From: Levilactobacillus suantsaiihabitans
GTDB lineage: Bacteria; Bacillota; Bacilli; Lactobacillales; Lactobacillaceae
Reading direction: 5' to 3'
DNA: 64,000 nt
Assembly (NCBI RefSeq): GCF_004745505.1
Contig: NZ_RKLX01000004.1
Coordinates: 113,104-177,103 of the forward strand
The notes below the pieces were generated by a model. That model ran no database searches and had not been told where the DNA came from. It saw only the letters and a list, made by a program, of their open reading frames with translations. Position 1 is the first letter of the stretch; each line of letters starts with the position of its first letter. Shown piece after piece: positions 27,635 through 37,383 of the stretch. A program made the position numbers and the translations under genes.

Positions 27635-28077
27635 AAATAATAGCTTGTTTCAGTCAAATCTGAATGTGCAGTAAGTCTACTACAACTAGCTCCACATTAC
27701 CACAATTCTAGCAGTTCGCAACCGTAGAATTGTTTAGCGAACTTATCCATTATCCGGCAAAGTCTGGCAGAAATAAAGACTTTCTTTTTGCCAAATTTTG
27801 TTGCTACCCTGTTGGGTTGAGTTTCAGCCGGCCTTTGGTTGTTACGTAGGGGGTACTGGCCGCCTTACCGTTCACTAGAGATGAGTTGGAACGTCATCGT
27901 ATAGATGCAGACCTATCCGAGGCGTTTCAGCTAGTGGTGCCTCCTAGCAACTGAAATTTCTGGAACCTTCCCCCTATTTCAGCGACAATGCTTGATTCTA
28001 ACGCTAAGTCGCCCCACATTCAAGCTAAAGCTGAACTTTCTACCAACTAAAGGGTGAACGGCGAACATCAGCTAAAA
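27635..28077. other. leader and spacer upstream of the KimA-like gene
   Basis: About 440 bp with no coding frame. The part nearest the gene is AT-rich and should hold the promoter, but no pair of hexamers stands out. Around 27845-27900 a degraded family C left end may be present (GGCCGCCTTACCGTTC, GAGTTGGAACG). Confidence 0.4.
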
Positions 28078-28298
28078 CGCTTGTTATCCTGCGACTCATG
28101 GCGTTAAAAATAGTCGCTTACAGCCGCACACTGCGAACTGGCCCGCCTACCGTTCGCCAAGTAGGGGTGGGGACACGAGGACGGTCTGAGGCCAAAGGGC
28201 GGTCTCAAAGTGGCCTCATAGCCGAAACGTGCGCCGACAGGCACCTGCTTCCACTTAACACTGATCGCCAGTTAATCGCCTGTTGGCACACTCTTTTC
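28078..28298 (+). repeat. composite repeat: D module, family C left arm, short family A
   Basis: In order: a D module (CTCATGGCGTTAAAAATAGTCG, ACAGCC), a C left arm (GCCCGCCTACCGTTCGCCAA), GGTCTCAAAGTGGCCTCATA, and a short A hairpin (GCCGAAACGTGCGCCGACAGG ... GCCTGTTGGCACACTCTTTT). The same order occurs at 62940-63150. The A part lacks the inner stem and lies just beyond the groEL terminator. Confidence 0.8.
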
Positions 28299-28308
28299 AG
28301 CCGCCAAC

Positions 28309-28342
28309 AAAAAAGAAGCCTGAACCCGCAAGTTCAGACTTC
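28309..28342 (-). terminator. terminator of groESL
   Basis: An 11-bp stem GAAGTCTGAAC / GTTCAGGCTTC (one G-T type pair) with a 6-nt loop is followed on the minus strand by TTTTTTG. Confidence 0.92.
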
Positions 28343-28370
28343 TCGTCAATCATTTTTAATTAAATGCAGC

Positions 28371-29999
<1,629 letters not shown>

Positions 30000-30056
30000 C
30001 TACATTCACCTCATACTAAATTTTTTAAATAATCTCTCGTATTAGTGGGAAAGAAA

Positions 30057-30341
30057 TTAATCAACGACAGCGACTAAATCCTTTTCGTGTAAAACAAGGT
30101 AAGTCTTGTCGTTGTACTTAACTTCCGTACCGGCGTACTTGTCGAACAATACCTTGTCGCCAACCTTAACAGCTGGGGCTACCTTATCGCCATTGTCTAA
30201 CACACGGCCATCACTTACAGCAACAACGTTAGCCGTTGAAGGCTTTTCCTGCGCATTACTTGCTAAAACAATGCCGCCAACCGTCGTTTCTTCTTCTTGT
30301 GGTTGATCTAAAATGACGCGGTCTCCTAATGGTTTTAACAC
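30057..30341 (-). CDS. groES: 10 kDa co-chaperonin GroES
   Basis: GroES is the lid of the GroEL chamber. I place the start at GTG 30341 (94 residues, [11 protein letters not shown] read as Met-start) because TTGGAGGG lies upstream; the longer frame runs through the operator region. It has the mobile loop region [12 protein letters not shown] (about 17-28) and the conserved [14 protein letters not shown]. It heads groESL behind a CIRCE operator and near-consensus promoter, so repression by HrcA is expected although hrcA is not in this window. Confidence 0.97.
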   Translation of the reverse strand: MLKPLGDRVILDQPQEEETTVGGIVLASNAQEKPSTANVVAVSDGRVLDNGDKVAPAVKVGDKVLFDKYAGTEVKYNDKTYLVLHEKDLVAVVD

Positions 30342-30367
30342 TTGAATCCCTCCAATAAACTTACTTT

Positions 30368-30403
30368 TTAGCACTGTTAGCACTTGACTAACATAAGTGC
30401 TAA
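30368..30403 (-). promoter_or_regulatory. CIRCE operator with an extra half-site
   Basis: TTAGCACTT-N9-AAGTGCTAA (30377-30403) is the HrcA operator, differing from consensus TTAGCACTC-N9-GAGTGCTAA by one symmetric base-pair change. A further TTAGCACTG directly abuts it (30368-30376), and another half-site GAGTGCTAA lies at 30466-30474. Confidence 0.93.
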
Positions 30404-30414
30404 TCACAATATCT

Positions 30415-30443
30415 AATATATGGTTTTTCGTTCTAAAAATCAA
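30415..30443 (-). promoter_or_regulatory. groESL promoter
   Basis: TTGATT (30443-30438), 17-bp spacer and TATATT (30420-30415) on the minus strand. The CIRCE operator begins 11 bp downstream, so HrcA would block the transcription start. Confidence 0.87.
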
Positions 30444-30569
30444 GGAATTTGGCAAACAATTTGAAGAGTGCTAACGGCCCGGTTCGCCTAGCCCTTGCGG
30501 CTCTAAGCGAAATCCTTCATTCTATGATTTTTCTAATATCCGGCTGGACTGGCTGACGTGTTGGTAATC

Positions 30570-30930
30570 ACCTGGGTTGAAGGTTGAAACTAAAATTAAC
30601 GTGCTGATTGTCGTAATGACGGTGTTCCGATATCTAAAATTGGTCAAACAAGCCGCCTGCGTCAGCCAGGGCTCCGCCTGCTCTGGGGAACACCTCCAGC
30701 CTGAGGAGCGATCTTCCGGTTCGCTTGAAAGCCTGGCAAAACCCGCCAGTCTCTCAAGTCGTCCCGCGCAGTAGGCTGAGACAAAACCTCAGCCAACACC
30801 GCCGACACAGCTGGCTCCGCCCTGGCTGCCTCCGGCAAGGTTGACGGTTATCAGCAACACTGTGTTAATGAAAGACTAGTTGTCAATGTAGCTACTACCT
30901 GGGATTAAAGCAACTGTTACTAGCATGCAC
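30570..30930 (+). repeat. repeat family B, long copy
   Basis: The most complete B copy with 57480-57850 (inverted). Order: GGTTGAAACTAAAATTAACG, ATGACGGTGTTCCGATATC, GCGTCAGCCAGGGC, GGGGAACACCTCCAGCCTGA, CTTGAAAGCCTGGC paired with GCCAGTCTCTCAAG, GGCTGAGACAAAACCTCAGC, CAGCTGGCTCC, CTCCGGCAAGGTTGACG, then AACACTGTGTTAATG and AAGCAACTGTTACTAGC. It joins a family A element directly. Confidence 0.85.
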
Positions 30931-30934
30931 TACC

Positions 30935-31062
30935 GTAGCCGAGAGTGCGCCAACAGGCAACTGGTTCCGTTTAACACTGCTAGGCAAATAATCAAAATCC
31001 AGGATTATCCGCCTAGCACCGTTAATGCTCGCCAGTTAACCGCCTGTCGTCACACTCTTTTT
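30935..31062 (+). repeat. repeat family A hairpin, downstream of rex
   Basis: Outer stem GCGCCAACAGGC against GCCTGTCGTCAC region, middle ACTGG / CCAGT, inner stem GCTAGGC / GCCTAGC and apical AATC / GATT, ending CACACTCTTTTT. Relative to rex (minus strand) it has the same polarity as every other family A copy relative to its gene. Confidence 0.87.
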
Positions 31063-31205
31063 AAACGGCAGGTAGCCAGTGATCCCTTACTCACCAACCC
31101 GTTTAGCCCGTTGTTTATAGCTGAACTTTCACAAGTCTGATTTGTGAAGGACATTTAGCGGTCCTCGGACTGACTTTTCTGGCGACGCTTTCACAAAAAG
31201 CACAC

Positions 31206-31236
31206 AAAAAGTCGTAATCCCCCAAAAGATTACGAC
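31206..31236 (-). terminator. terminator of rex
   Basis: Perfect 9-bp stem GTCGTAATC / GATTACGAC (31211-31219 with 31228-31236) followed on the minus strand by TTTTTGTG. Confidence 0.92.
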
Positions 31237-31242
31237 CCCGTT

Positions 31243-31881
31243 CTATTCTTTGCTGTTGTAGTGTTCCAAGAAGTAGATCAACGTTTGTAATTCGTTGGTC
31301 AAATCCACATTTTGGACCCGGACGTCCTTGGGTACCGTGACCCGCAATGGCGTGAAGTTCAAAATTCCCTTCACCCCACCGGCGACGGCATCATCCGTGA
31401 CGGATTGGGCGACGTCGGACGGCACCGTTAAGATGGCGACCTGAATCTGTTGTTCTTCCAGCTGTGTCCGCAATTCCGTCATCGGGTAAATTGGCACACC
31501 GCTTTGAATCGTGTTGGCAATGTCGGCGTTCACGTCGAAAGCGGCGCTGATCCGGACGTTGCCATCCTGGTGGAAGTTAAAGTTCAACAGGGCATGGCCC
31601 AAATTCCCGACCCCGATCAAGGCCACGTTGGTCAGCCGATCTTGGTTCAGAATCTTCTTGAAGAATTTAATTAAACTTTCAACATCGTAGCCGTACCCCC
31701 GTTTACCCAGGGCACCGAAGTACGAAAAGTCTCGGCGAATGGTGGCAGAGTCAACTTTGACCGCCTCAGATAATTCAGTCGAGGAAACACGCGTCTTGTC
31801 CGCGTCCAACAGGATGTTCAAGTAGCGGTAGTAAATGGGGAGCCGCTTAGCTGTGGCGCGGGGAATCTTTTGTTCTGTCAA
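31243..31881 (-). CDS. rex: redox-sensing transcriptional repressor Rex
   Basis: Rex represses fermentation and NADH-reoxidation genes until NADH rises and releases it from DNA. The 212-residue protein has an N-terminal winged helix (about 10-80, with [23 protein letters not shown]) and a Rossmann domain with GVGNLGHAL (about 91-99). The start follows a GGAGGTC site. It lies between groESL and the divergent ABC-F gene as in Bacillus (ydiF-rex-groES). TTGTGAAA/TTTCACAA half-sites surround its promoter, consistent with autoregulation. Confidence 0.96.
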   Translation of the reverse strand: MTEQKIPRATAKRLPIYYRYLNILLDADKTRVSSTELSEAVKVDSATIRRDFSYFGALGKRGYGYDVESLIKFFKKILNQDRLTNVALIGVGNLGHALLNFNFHQDGNVRISAAFDVNADIANTIQSGVPIYPMTELRTQLEEQQIQVAILTVPSDVAQSVTDDAVAGGVKGILNFTPLRVTVPKDVRVQNVDLTNELQTLIYFLEHYNSKE

Positions 31882-31955
31882 AAACGAGACCTCCTAATCA
31901 ATCTTGCTGGTCACTGCCAGTCTGGCAATAACCATTTCTCTAAATGACAATCTGA

Positions 31956-32030
31956 TTGTGAAATTTACTTTCTTACAAATTATAGCATAACCGCCCGCCT
32001 TGTGAAAGAAATTGCAATACTTTTTCACAA
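31956..32030 (-). promoter_or_regulatory. rex promoter with Rex half-sites
   Basis: On the minus strand TTCACA, a 16-bp spacer and TATAAT (-10 at 31984-31979) form the promoter. Half-sites TTGTGAAA/TTTCACAA lie at 32023-32030, 32000-32007 (over the -35) and 31956-31963. They are not spaced as the compact consensus TTGTGAAnnnnTTCACAA, so Rex binding is plausible but unproven. Confidence 0.6.
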
Positions 32031-32062
32031 TTCTTTAGGAATTTCGGTCTAATTGCAGAATA

Positions 32063-32071
32063 TGCTAAAAT
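32063..32071 (+). promoter_or_regulatory. abcF promoter (extended -10)
   Basis: TGC immediately precedes TAAAAT (32066-32071), an extended -10 about 115 bp upstream of the GTG start. The -35 region is weak (TTCGGT). It is divergent from rex. Confidence 0.55.
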
Positions 32072-32184
32072 AGACCTACTGAGGTTTTGACTGAAAGGCA
32101 CCCAAACTGCCGCGTAAACCAAAGATTTTCAAGATATCTCAATTACCCTAAAAATAATGAATACCCCATCAAGGAGGTCATACC

Positions 32185-34134
32185 GTGATTCTTTTACAAG
32201 TCCAACAGGTTACCCGGCGTTTCGGGGCGACCGTCTTATTTGAAAATGTGACCATGGACGTCCCCGAGCATGGCCGCGTGGCGCTAGTTGGCCGCAACGG
32301 TGCTGGGAAGTCCACCCTACTGAAAATGATTGCCGGCGAAACCACCCCGGACGTCGGTCAGATTACGACCAAACGGGGGCTGACCATGGGCTACCAAGCC
32401 CAAAACGCCGGACTGGCCTCGTCCAAGACCGTCTGGAACGAAATGCTCGACGTCTTCGCCGAGGTCCGTGCCACCGAAAAACGCATCCACGAACTGGAAC
32501 AGCAGATGAGTGATCCCGCCGTGATTGCGGATACCGAACAGTTCCAACAGATCAGTGCGACCTACGATCAGCTTCAACAAGACTTTAGCGACCACAACGG
32601 CTACGGCTACCAGGCCGAAATTCGCGGCGTGCTCCACGGCTTTGAATTTGGCGAAGAGTACTACGACAAGCCCATCAATGAACTTTCCGGTGGGCAACGC
32701 ACCCAACTGGCCTTGGCCAAGCTGCTGCTGGAAAAGCCCGACCTGTTGATTCTCGATGAACCAACCAACCACTTGGACGTCGAAACGCTCACCTGGCTGG
32801 AAAGCTATCTACAGGGCTATTCTGGCGCCATTCTAGTCGTTTCCCATGACCGCTACTTCCTGGACCACGTGGTCAATGACGTTTACGACATGGCTCACGG
32901 CGGACTGGATCATTATCCTGGCAACTATTCGCACTACATTGACGCCAAGGCCGAACGGCTCAAGCGGGAATGGAAGGAATATGACAAGCAACAGACCGAG
33001 ATCAGTAAGCTGGAAGACTTCGTGAACAAAAACATCGTCCGGGCCTCGACTACCAAACGGGCCCAGGCCCGACGGAAGCAGCTGGAAAAGATGGACCGCA
33101 TCGCCAAACCTGAAGGCGATGAAAAGGTCGCCCGCTTCACCTTTAAGCCCCACCGGCAAAGCGGTAACGTCGTGCTCGACGTGGTCAACGGCGCGGTCGG
33201 GTATGACGACCAGGTCCTCTGCGCACCCGTCAATTTGGATATCAAGAAACACCAGGCCGTGGCCATTGTTGGCCCCAACGGGATTGGGAAGTCCACCCTG
33301 TTGAAAACGATTCTCGGCCGGATCCCCGCCATTCAGGGCCAAATCATCTTTGGGACCGGCGTCGACACGGGATACTACGACCAGGACCAAGCCACACTGC
33401 ACGAGAAAAAGACCGTGCTTCACGAATTGTGGGACGACCACCCTACGACGCCTGAGGGCGATATTCGCTCGATTCTCGGTAGCTTTCTGTTTACCGGGGC
33501 CGACGTGGACAAGACCGTCCATAGCCTCAGTGGGGGCGAACGGGCCCGGTTACTGTTAACCAAGCTGGCCTTGCGCCACGACAATTTCTTAATGCTGGAC
33601 GAACCCACGAACCACTTGGACATCGACAGTCGTGAGGTTCTGGAAAACGCGTTGAATGAATTTGACGGCACGATCCTGTTCGTTTCCCATGACCGGTACT
33701 TCATCAACCAAGTGGCCACCCAAGTCGTTGAGCTGGCCCCGACCGGAACGACCCGCTACCTCGGCAATTACGATTATTATGTCGAAAAGAAGGCCGAACA
33801 GGACGCCTACGCGGCTAAGGAAGCCGCCGAAGCCGAGGCCGCCCACCCGACCGTGGATACGCCCAAGCAAACGCAGGTCGACTACCAGCAACAAAAGGAA
33901 CAGGCCAAGGCCAAACGGAAGCTGAGTCGCCAGGTCGACGCCCTAGAAACCAAGCTGGGCGAGCTGGAAACGCAGAAGACCACAGTCGAGACCGCCATGA
34001 GTTCCCCCGAGAACTTCAACGACGCCGACAAACTGGCCGACCTCCAAGAACAACTGACGGCCATCACCACCGAGTTGGACACGACTGAAGAGGAATGGAC
34101 CGAAAAGAGTCTGGCACTGGAAGACTTTGATTAA
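32185..34134 (+). CDS. ABC-F family ATPase (YdiF-like)
   Basis: A soluble protein of 649 residues with two ABC ATPase domains and no membrane spans, so it acts on ribosomes rather than in transport. Domain 1 has GRNGAGKST (about 36-44), signature LSGGQRTQ and LLILDEPTNHLD. A charged linker (about 245-310) follows, then domain 2 with GPNGIGKST, LSGGERAR and LMLDEPTNHLD, and a C-terminal coiled-coil tail from about 560. The GTG start at 32185 has an AAGGAGG site. Its place next to rex matches B. subtilis ydiF. Subfamily function (translation factor or resistance) cannot be read from sequence. Confidence 0.93.
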   Translation: MILLQVQQVTRRFGATVLFENVTMDVPEHGRVALVGRNGAGKSTLLKMIAGETTPDVGQITTKRGLTMGYQAQNAGLASSKTVWNEMLDVFAEVRATEKRIHELEQQMSDPAVIADTEQFQQISATYDQLQQDFSDHNGYGYQAEIRGVLHGFEFGEEYYDKPINELSGGQRTQLALAKLLLEKPDLLILDEPTNHLDVETLTWLESYLQGYSGAILVVSHDRYFLDHVVNDVYDMAHGGLDHYPGNYSHYIDAKAERLKREWKEYDKQQTEISKLEDFVNKNIVRASTTKRAQARRKQLEKMDRIAKPEGDEKVARFTFKPHRQSGNVVLDVVNGAVGYDDQVLCAPVNLDIKKHQAVAIVGPNGIGKSTLLKTILGRIPAIQGQIIFGTGVDTGYYDQDQATLHEKKTVLHELWDDHPTTPEGDIRSILGSFLFTGADVDKTVHSLSGGERARLLLTKLALRHDNFLMLDEPTNHLDIDSREVLENALNEFDGTILFVSHDRYFINQVATQVVELAPTGTTRYLGNYDYYVEKKAEQDAYAAKEAAEAEAAHPTVDTPKQTQVDYQQQKEQAKAKRKLSRQVDALETKLGELETQKTTVETAMSSPENFNDADKLADLQEQLTAITTELDTTEEEWTEKSLALEDFD

Positions 34135-34169
34135 ACAAACGTGCAGTTAAGCATCACGAAACCAAAATT

Positions 34170-34216
34170 AAATCCCCCTGAGTTAACGGCTAGATTGCCG
34201 ACTCAGGGGGATTTTG
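34170..34216 (+). terminator. terminator of the ABC-F gene
   Basis: A 13-bp perfect stem AATCCCCCTGAGT / ACTCAGGGGGATT (34171-34183 with 34201-34213), with a nested CGGC/GCCG pair, is followed by TTTTGGG-type sequence. Confidence 0.88.
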
Positions 34217-34217
34217 G

Positions 34218-34381
34218 GTTCAGCCGTGGGAGTTGCCTTAGCGGCGCGGTTCACGGCGCTTAGGCAACTGGCGTCTTTGAGACGTGTTCTTCGGCTCAAA
34301 GCGAGGCGTCGAGACCGACCTTTGGCTCGACCCGTCCGCCCCAGCGTTCCAACCCATATTTGGCGAACGGTAGGCGGCCAG
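34218..34381 (-). repeat. repeat family C, full copy, inverted
   Basis: Inverted relative to 25012-25210: TTCAGCCGTGGGAG, the GCCTTAGCGGCG hairpin arm, CTTTGAGACG, GGCTCAAAGCGAGG, then GTTCCAACCCATATTTGGCG and AACGGTAGGCGGCC. It fills the gap between the convergent ABC-F and SDR genes. Confidence 0.83.
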
Positions 34382-34431
34382 CTCTTGCTGTGGGACGGTC
34401 AACAACCTTGCTTTCACCAATTTAAACTAGC

Positions 34432-35148
34432 TTAAAGTGCCGTGTACCCGCCGTCAACGTTGATCGTGGCACCGGTGACAAAGGAGGCTTCGTCGCTGGC
34501 CACAAACGCGATGACGTTGGCGATTTCTTCTGGCTGGGCTAACCGGCCAATCGGCATCTTGCTGACCATCGGCCCGGTCACTTCTGGCGGAAGCGTTTTC
34601 AAAAGTGGTGTTGCAACATAGCCGGGAGCGACCGCGTTAAAGCGAATGCCCTGAGCCGCGTAGGTCACGGCTTGGGATTTAGTATAGTTGGCCACGCCGG
34701 CCTTGGCTGCGGAATAGGCTTGGGACTTGGCCGCACCGACCACGCCCAGAATCGAGCTCATGTTGATGACGCTTCCACTACCCTGCTTGACCATCTGGGC
34801 AACGGCAACCTTGTTGGTCAACATAACCCCGGTCAAATCAATGGCGATAACTTTGTTCCAATTGGCCACGTCAATGTCCGCGACGCCGGCCTTCTTTTCG
34901 GTTACGCCGGCATTGGCAACTAAAATGTCCAAATGCCCGTATTGACTGACCACTTGGTCCACCATGCCTTGCAACGACTGTTCATCGGTCACATCAGTTT
35001 CAATGAAGGCCACGCTAGCATCACTTGGCGCACTGACATCGGCCGAAATGGCGACGGCTCCTTCAGCCACCATCTTTTGAATCGCGGCCAGGCCAATGCC
35101 GGAGGAACCACCCGTGACGACTGCAACTTTGTTTTCTAGTCTACCCAT
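34432..35148 (-). CDS. short-chain dehydrogenase/reductase
   Basis: An NAD(P)-dependent SDR of 238 residues with the cofactor motif TGGSSGIG (about 13-20), NAG, the catalytic serine in INMSSILG, YSAAK with the active-site Tyr/Lys, and a C-terminal TGATINVDGGY. I start it at ATG 35148 behind AAGGAG rather than the frame at 35181. The sequence fits acetoin/3-oxoacyl-type reductases but the substrate cannot be assigned. It is the first gene of an accessory redox island and faces the convergent ABC-F gene. An upstream TATACT is a possible -10. Confidence 0.9.
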   Translation of the reverse strand: MGRLENKVAVVTGGSSGIGLAAIQKMVAEGAVAISADVSAPSDASVAFIETDVTDEQSLQGMVDQVVSQYGHLDILVANAGVTEKKAGVADIDVANWNKVIAIDLTGVMLTNKVAVAQMVKQGSGSVINMSSILGVVGAAKSQAYSAAKAGVANYTKSQAVTYAAQGIRFNAVAPGYVATPLLKTLPPEVTGPMVSKMPIGRLAQPEEIANVIAFVASDEASFVTGATINVDGGYTAL

Positions 35149-35181
35149 ACTGCTCACTCCTTTTTGGTCAGTATACAGCAA

Positions 35182-35218
35182 AAGACCGGCGGCAAATAAG
35201 TCACTGCCGACCGGTCTT
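35182..35218 (-). terminator. strong hairpin upstream of the SDR gene
   Basis: AAGACCGG / CCGGTCTT with inner GGCA / TGCC pairs, followed on the minus strand by TTTTGC. It lies just upstream of the SDR promoter region, so it could insulate the gene or attenuate a longer leader. Confidence 0.5.
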
Positions 35219-35224
35219 GATATA

Positions 35225-35315
35225 CTGGTTCTTTTAACTGGAACCGATTGTTCGCTGTTACGGGAATCAGCGCGTTTATTCTACTTTCAACCTTTAGTAC
35301 CTTGTCTCAATGACC
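35225..35315 (-). repeat. probable repeat family B fragment
   Basis: GGAATCAGCGCGTTTATTCTAC and CAACCT...TACCTTG resemble the end of the B copy at 10360-10405. Only about 70 bp align by eye. Confidence 0.4.
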
Positions 35316-35426
35316 GACAACGTCTATAATTCTAAATAGGTTCAGGGGAGAAACATTTGCATTTTAATTCAACGTGTATCCTCGAATTACGCCGAGAATA
35401 CGCGTGACACGGGGAGATGTCTTTTA

Positions 35427-35693
35427 ATGAAGCAGTTATTTAAGCACTATTATCAGGATGGTTTCGCGAAAACAAACGGCCTATTTAAGAATTATTCCAA
35501 GTGGTTTAGACGGTTATTCTTTGGCGCAGGGCCGATACTAGTGATTCCGCTCCAACTCATCTTAGCTTTTCTGCCCGAATCGCTACCCGTTCTTCTGCTT
35601 GAGGTCCTAGGTTTCGCCTACTTAATCCTCACACTTTCCCTATTTTTGGTGGAGTCCATCATCCACGGGGTGAGGTATCTGAGAAATAAGTAG
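35427..35693 (+). CDS. small two-span membrane protein, unknown function
   Basis: An 88-residue protein with a basic N-terminus (about 1-32), two hydrophobic segments (about 33-50 and 53-76) and a basic tail (HGVRYLRNK). I do not recognise the family. ATG at 35427 has GGGGAGATG about 8 bp upstream and a terminator follows, which supports a real gene. It is the only plus-strand gene between the SDR and the nitroreductase. Its role is unknown; it might be a stress-related or toxin-like peptide, but nothing in the sequence shows that. Confidence 0.6.
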   Translation: MKQLFKHYYQDGFAKTNGLFKNYSKWFRRLFFGAGPILVIPLQLILAFLPESLPVLLLEVLGFAYLILTLSLFLVESIIHGVRYLRNK

Positions 35694-35710
35694 CACGTTC
35701 GTTCAAAGCA

Positions 35711-35748
35711 AAAACTGCCAGTCCGAATAAATCGGCTGACAGTTTTCT
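35711..35748. terminator. bidirectional terminator between the 88-residue gene and the nitroreductase
   Basis: AAAACTG / CAGTTTT with inner GCC-GGC and CGA-TCG type pairs (35711-35747) has A- and T-runs on both sides and lies between two convergent genes. Confidence 0.75.
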
Positions 35749-35780
35749 TCTATCTACTGATATAAGCGCCATTCAATCGG

Positions 35781-36434
35781 CTAGTCATGAAATGTCGTCA
35801 TCTGATCAATTGGTAATCGCGTAGACGTAATCCGGTTAACCGCTGCCTGCGCATCACGATACCCGAATCCAATCCCCATGATGAGCTTCTCGTCATTTTC
35901 CAGCTGAATATTGTGCCGAACTTCCTCTGGAAAACTGACAAATTGATAGGCGGGCATGGAATCGATCCCGGCATCCTTAGCCGCTAACATCAGTGCCAGA
36001 CCAAATGCCCCCAAGTCGTATAGGGACCACTCTGAGTAGCCTTCAGGTAATGTCAGGTAAACGATAGCCTGGGCATTGTAGAGTTTACCCGCGGCATCCC
36101 CCATAATCTTCTGCCAATCGGGGCCAACCGACTGGGCAATGCCATCGGACCACGCCTGCATATTGGCCTGTGCTTGCGCGGACCAAGCCGACCGCGCCAT
36201 TACGGGGAGATCGGCATGACCCTGTTCGCCGACATCCCCCAGGTGTTGGTGCTCCTGGCGAATACTTTGCAGCGTCTCACCCGTGACCACGTGGACCCGG
36301 TAAGGCTGTGAGTTTACCCAAGATGGGACCTCCTCTGCCGCAGAAATAATCTTCTCCAGCGTGGCCTTGGGAATTTGTTGATCCGTAAACCACCGTGTTG
36401 CGTGACGTTCATTTAAAGCTTGATAGACATCCAT
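35781..36434 (-). CDS. nitroreductase family FMN oxidoreductase
   Basis: A 217-residue flavin oxidoreductase of the nitroreductase fold: N-terminal RHATRWFTDQQIP (about 10-22), the SWVNSQPYRVHVV FMN-contact segment near 38-50, the dimer core and a C-terminal IMGIGFGYRD. The native substrate (quinones, nitro compounds or enals) is unknown. ATG at 36434 follows TTAGGAGAT. It lies 73 bp after an aldo-keto reductase gene on the same strand and is probably the last gene of a merR-akr-akr-nitroreductase operon. Confidence 0.9.
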   Translation of the reverse strand: MDVYQALNERHATRWFTDQQIPKATLEKIISAAEEVPSWVNSQPYRVHVVTGETLQSIRQEHQHLGDVGEQGHADLPVMARSAWSAQAQANMQAWSDGIAQSVGPDWQKIMGDAAGKLYNAQAIVYLTLPEGYSEWSLYDLGAFGLALMLAAKDAGIDSMPAYQFVSFPEEVRHNIQLENDEKLIMGIGFGYRDAQAAVNRITSTRLPIDQMTTFHD

Positions 36435-36507
36435 TCAACTAATCTCCTAACATTCAGTTTTAGGTTTACTGTACCACTGTGACTCTGGTTTCTGCTGGCC
36501 TGAACAC

Positions 36508-37371
36508 TTATGATCTGGCCGTGTCCGGATCGAATTGGAATCCGCCACTGTACGGGGCTTCGTCGATGGCTTGCATCTCCGCCGACGTCAACGCAAAATC
36601 GAAATCATCCAAGTTCGCCTGCATATGCGCATCACTGGTCGATTTGGTCAAAGGGATAATGTTCTTTTGAATCAGCCACCGCAAAATCACTTGTGAGGGT
36701 TGCTTGCCATATTTTTGGGCGATCTCGTTAACCGTCGCGTCTTGTAAGACGTTGCTGTCTGGTCCACCGAAGGGACTCCAGGCTTCGACCTGAATGTCTT
36801 GGGACTGGGCGTACTCAGCCGCTGCCGTCTGGGCAAAGCCAGGGTGATATTCGATTTGATTCAGCATAGGCTTAATCTCACTATCCTCGACCAGTGCCTT
36901 CAGATGATGCGCCAAAAAGTTAGAAACGCCAATGGCTTTGATCTTACCAGCACGATACAGCTCTTCCAAGGCACGCCAAGTATCAGCGTTTAGTTCGCGC
37001 CAATCGTCATGCCATTTGGCATTGGCCGGCCAGTGAATGAGGTAAATATCCACATAGTCCAACCCTAACTTGTCCAACGACGCATTGAAGGCTTGTAACG
37101 TCTGTTGATAGCCCCGATGACTGTGCCAGGCTTTCGTACTAACCAAAATATCTTCTCGTTGGAGGTTGTTTTCGGCCATTGCCTCACGAATCCCCTGACC
37201 CACACTCACTTCATTGCCGTAGATTTCAGCCGTATCGATCAGCCGATACCCATTTTTAATCGCCTTTTTAACTGCCGTCACGGTCTCTTGGCCGTCCGGA
37301 ATAATCGTACCGAAGCCGACTACTGGGACCTTGTATCCATTGTTTAATGTATAAGTTGAAGTCATATCCAT
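36508..37371 (-). CDS. aldo/keto reductase (first of a pair, distal)
   Basis: An NADPH-dependent aldo/keto reductase of 287 residues. The catalytic tetrad is visible: Asp and Tyr in DTAEIYGNE, Lys in VSTKAW and His in IHWP. The cofactor-binding C-terminus PLTKSTSDAHM is present. ATG at 37371 follows AGGAG. It is 12 bp downstream of a second, clearly different aldo/keto reductase. Such pairs often clear aldehydes or reduce keto-acids and diketones; the substrate is not readable. It probably belongs to a MerR-controlled operon. Confidence 0.92.
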   Translation of the reverse strand: MDMTSTYTLNNGYKVPVVGFGTIIPDGQETVTAVKKAIKNGYRLIDTAEIYGNEVSVGQGIREAMAENNLQREDILVSTKAWHSHRGYQQTLQAFNASLDKLGLDYVDIYLIHWPANAKWHDDWRELNADTWRALEELYRAGKIKAIGVSNFLAHHLKALVEDSEIKPMLNQIEYHPGFAQTAAAEYAQSQDIQVEAWSPFGGPDSNVLQDATVNEIAQKYGKQPSQVILRWLIQKNIIPLTKSTSDAHMQANLDDFDFALTSAEMQAIDEAPYSGGFQFDPDTARS

Positions 37372-37383
37372 AATAATTCGCTC

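Noticed and set aside
27584..27800. c-di-AMP (ydaO) riboswitch upstream of the KimA-like gene
   Set aside because: I could not find the conserved pseudo-symmetric motifs; only a short hairpin with a T-run is visible. A covariance search is needed to be sure.
30640..30660. CtsR operator suggested by a GGTCAAA heptad upstream of groES
   Set aside because: Only one heptad is present, without the tandem partner, and it lies inside family B sequence.
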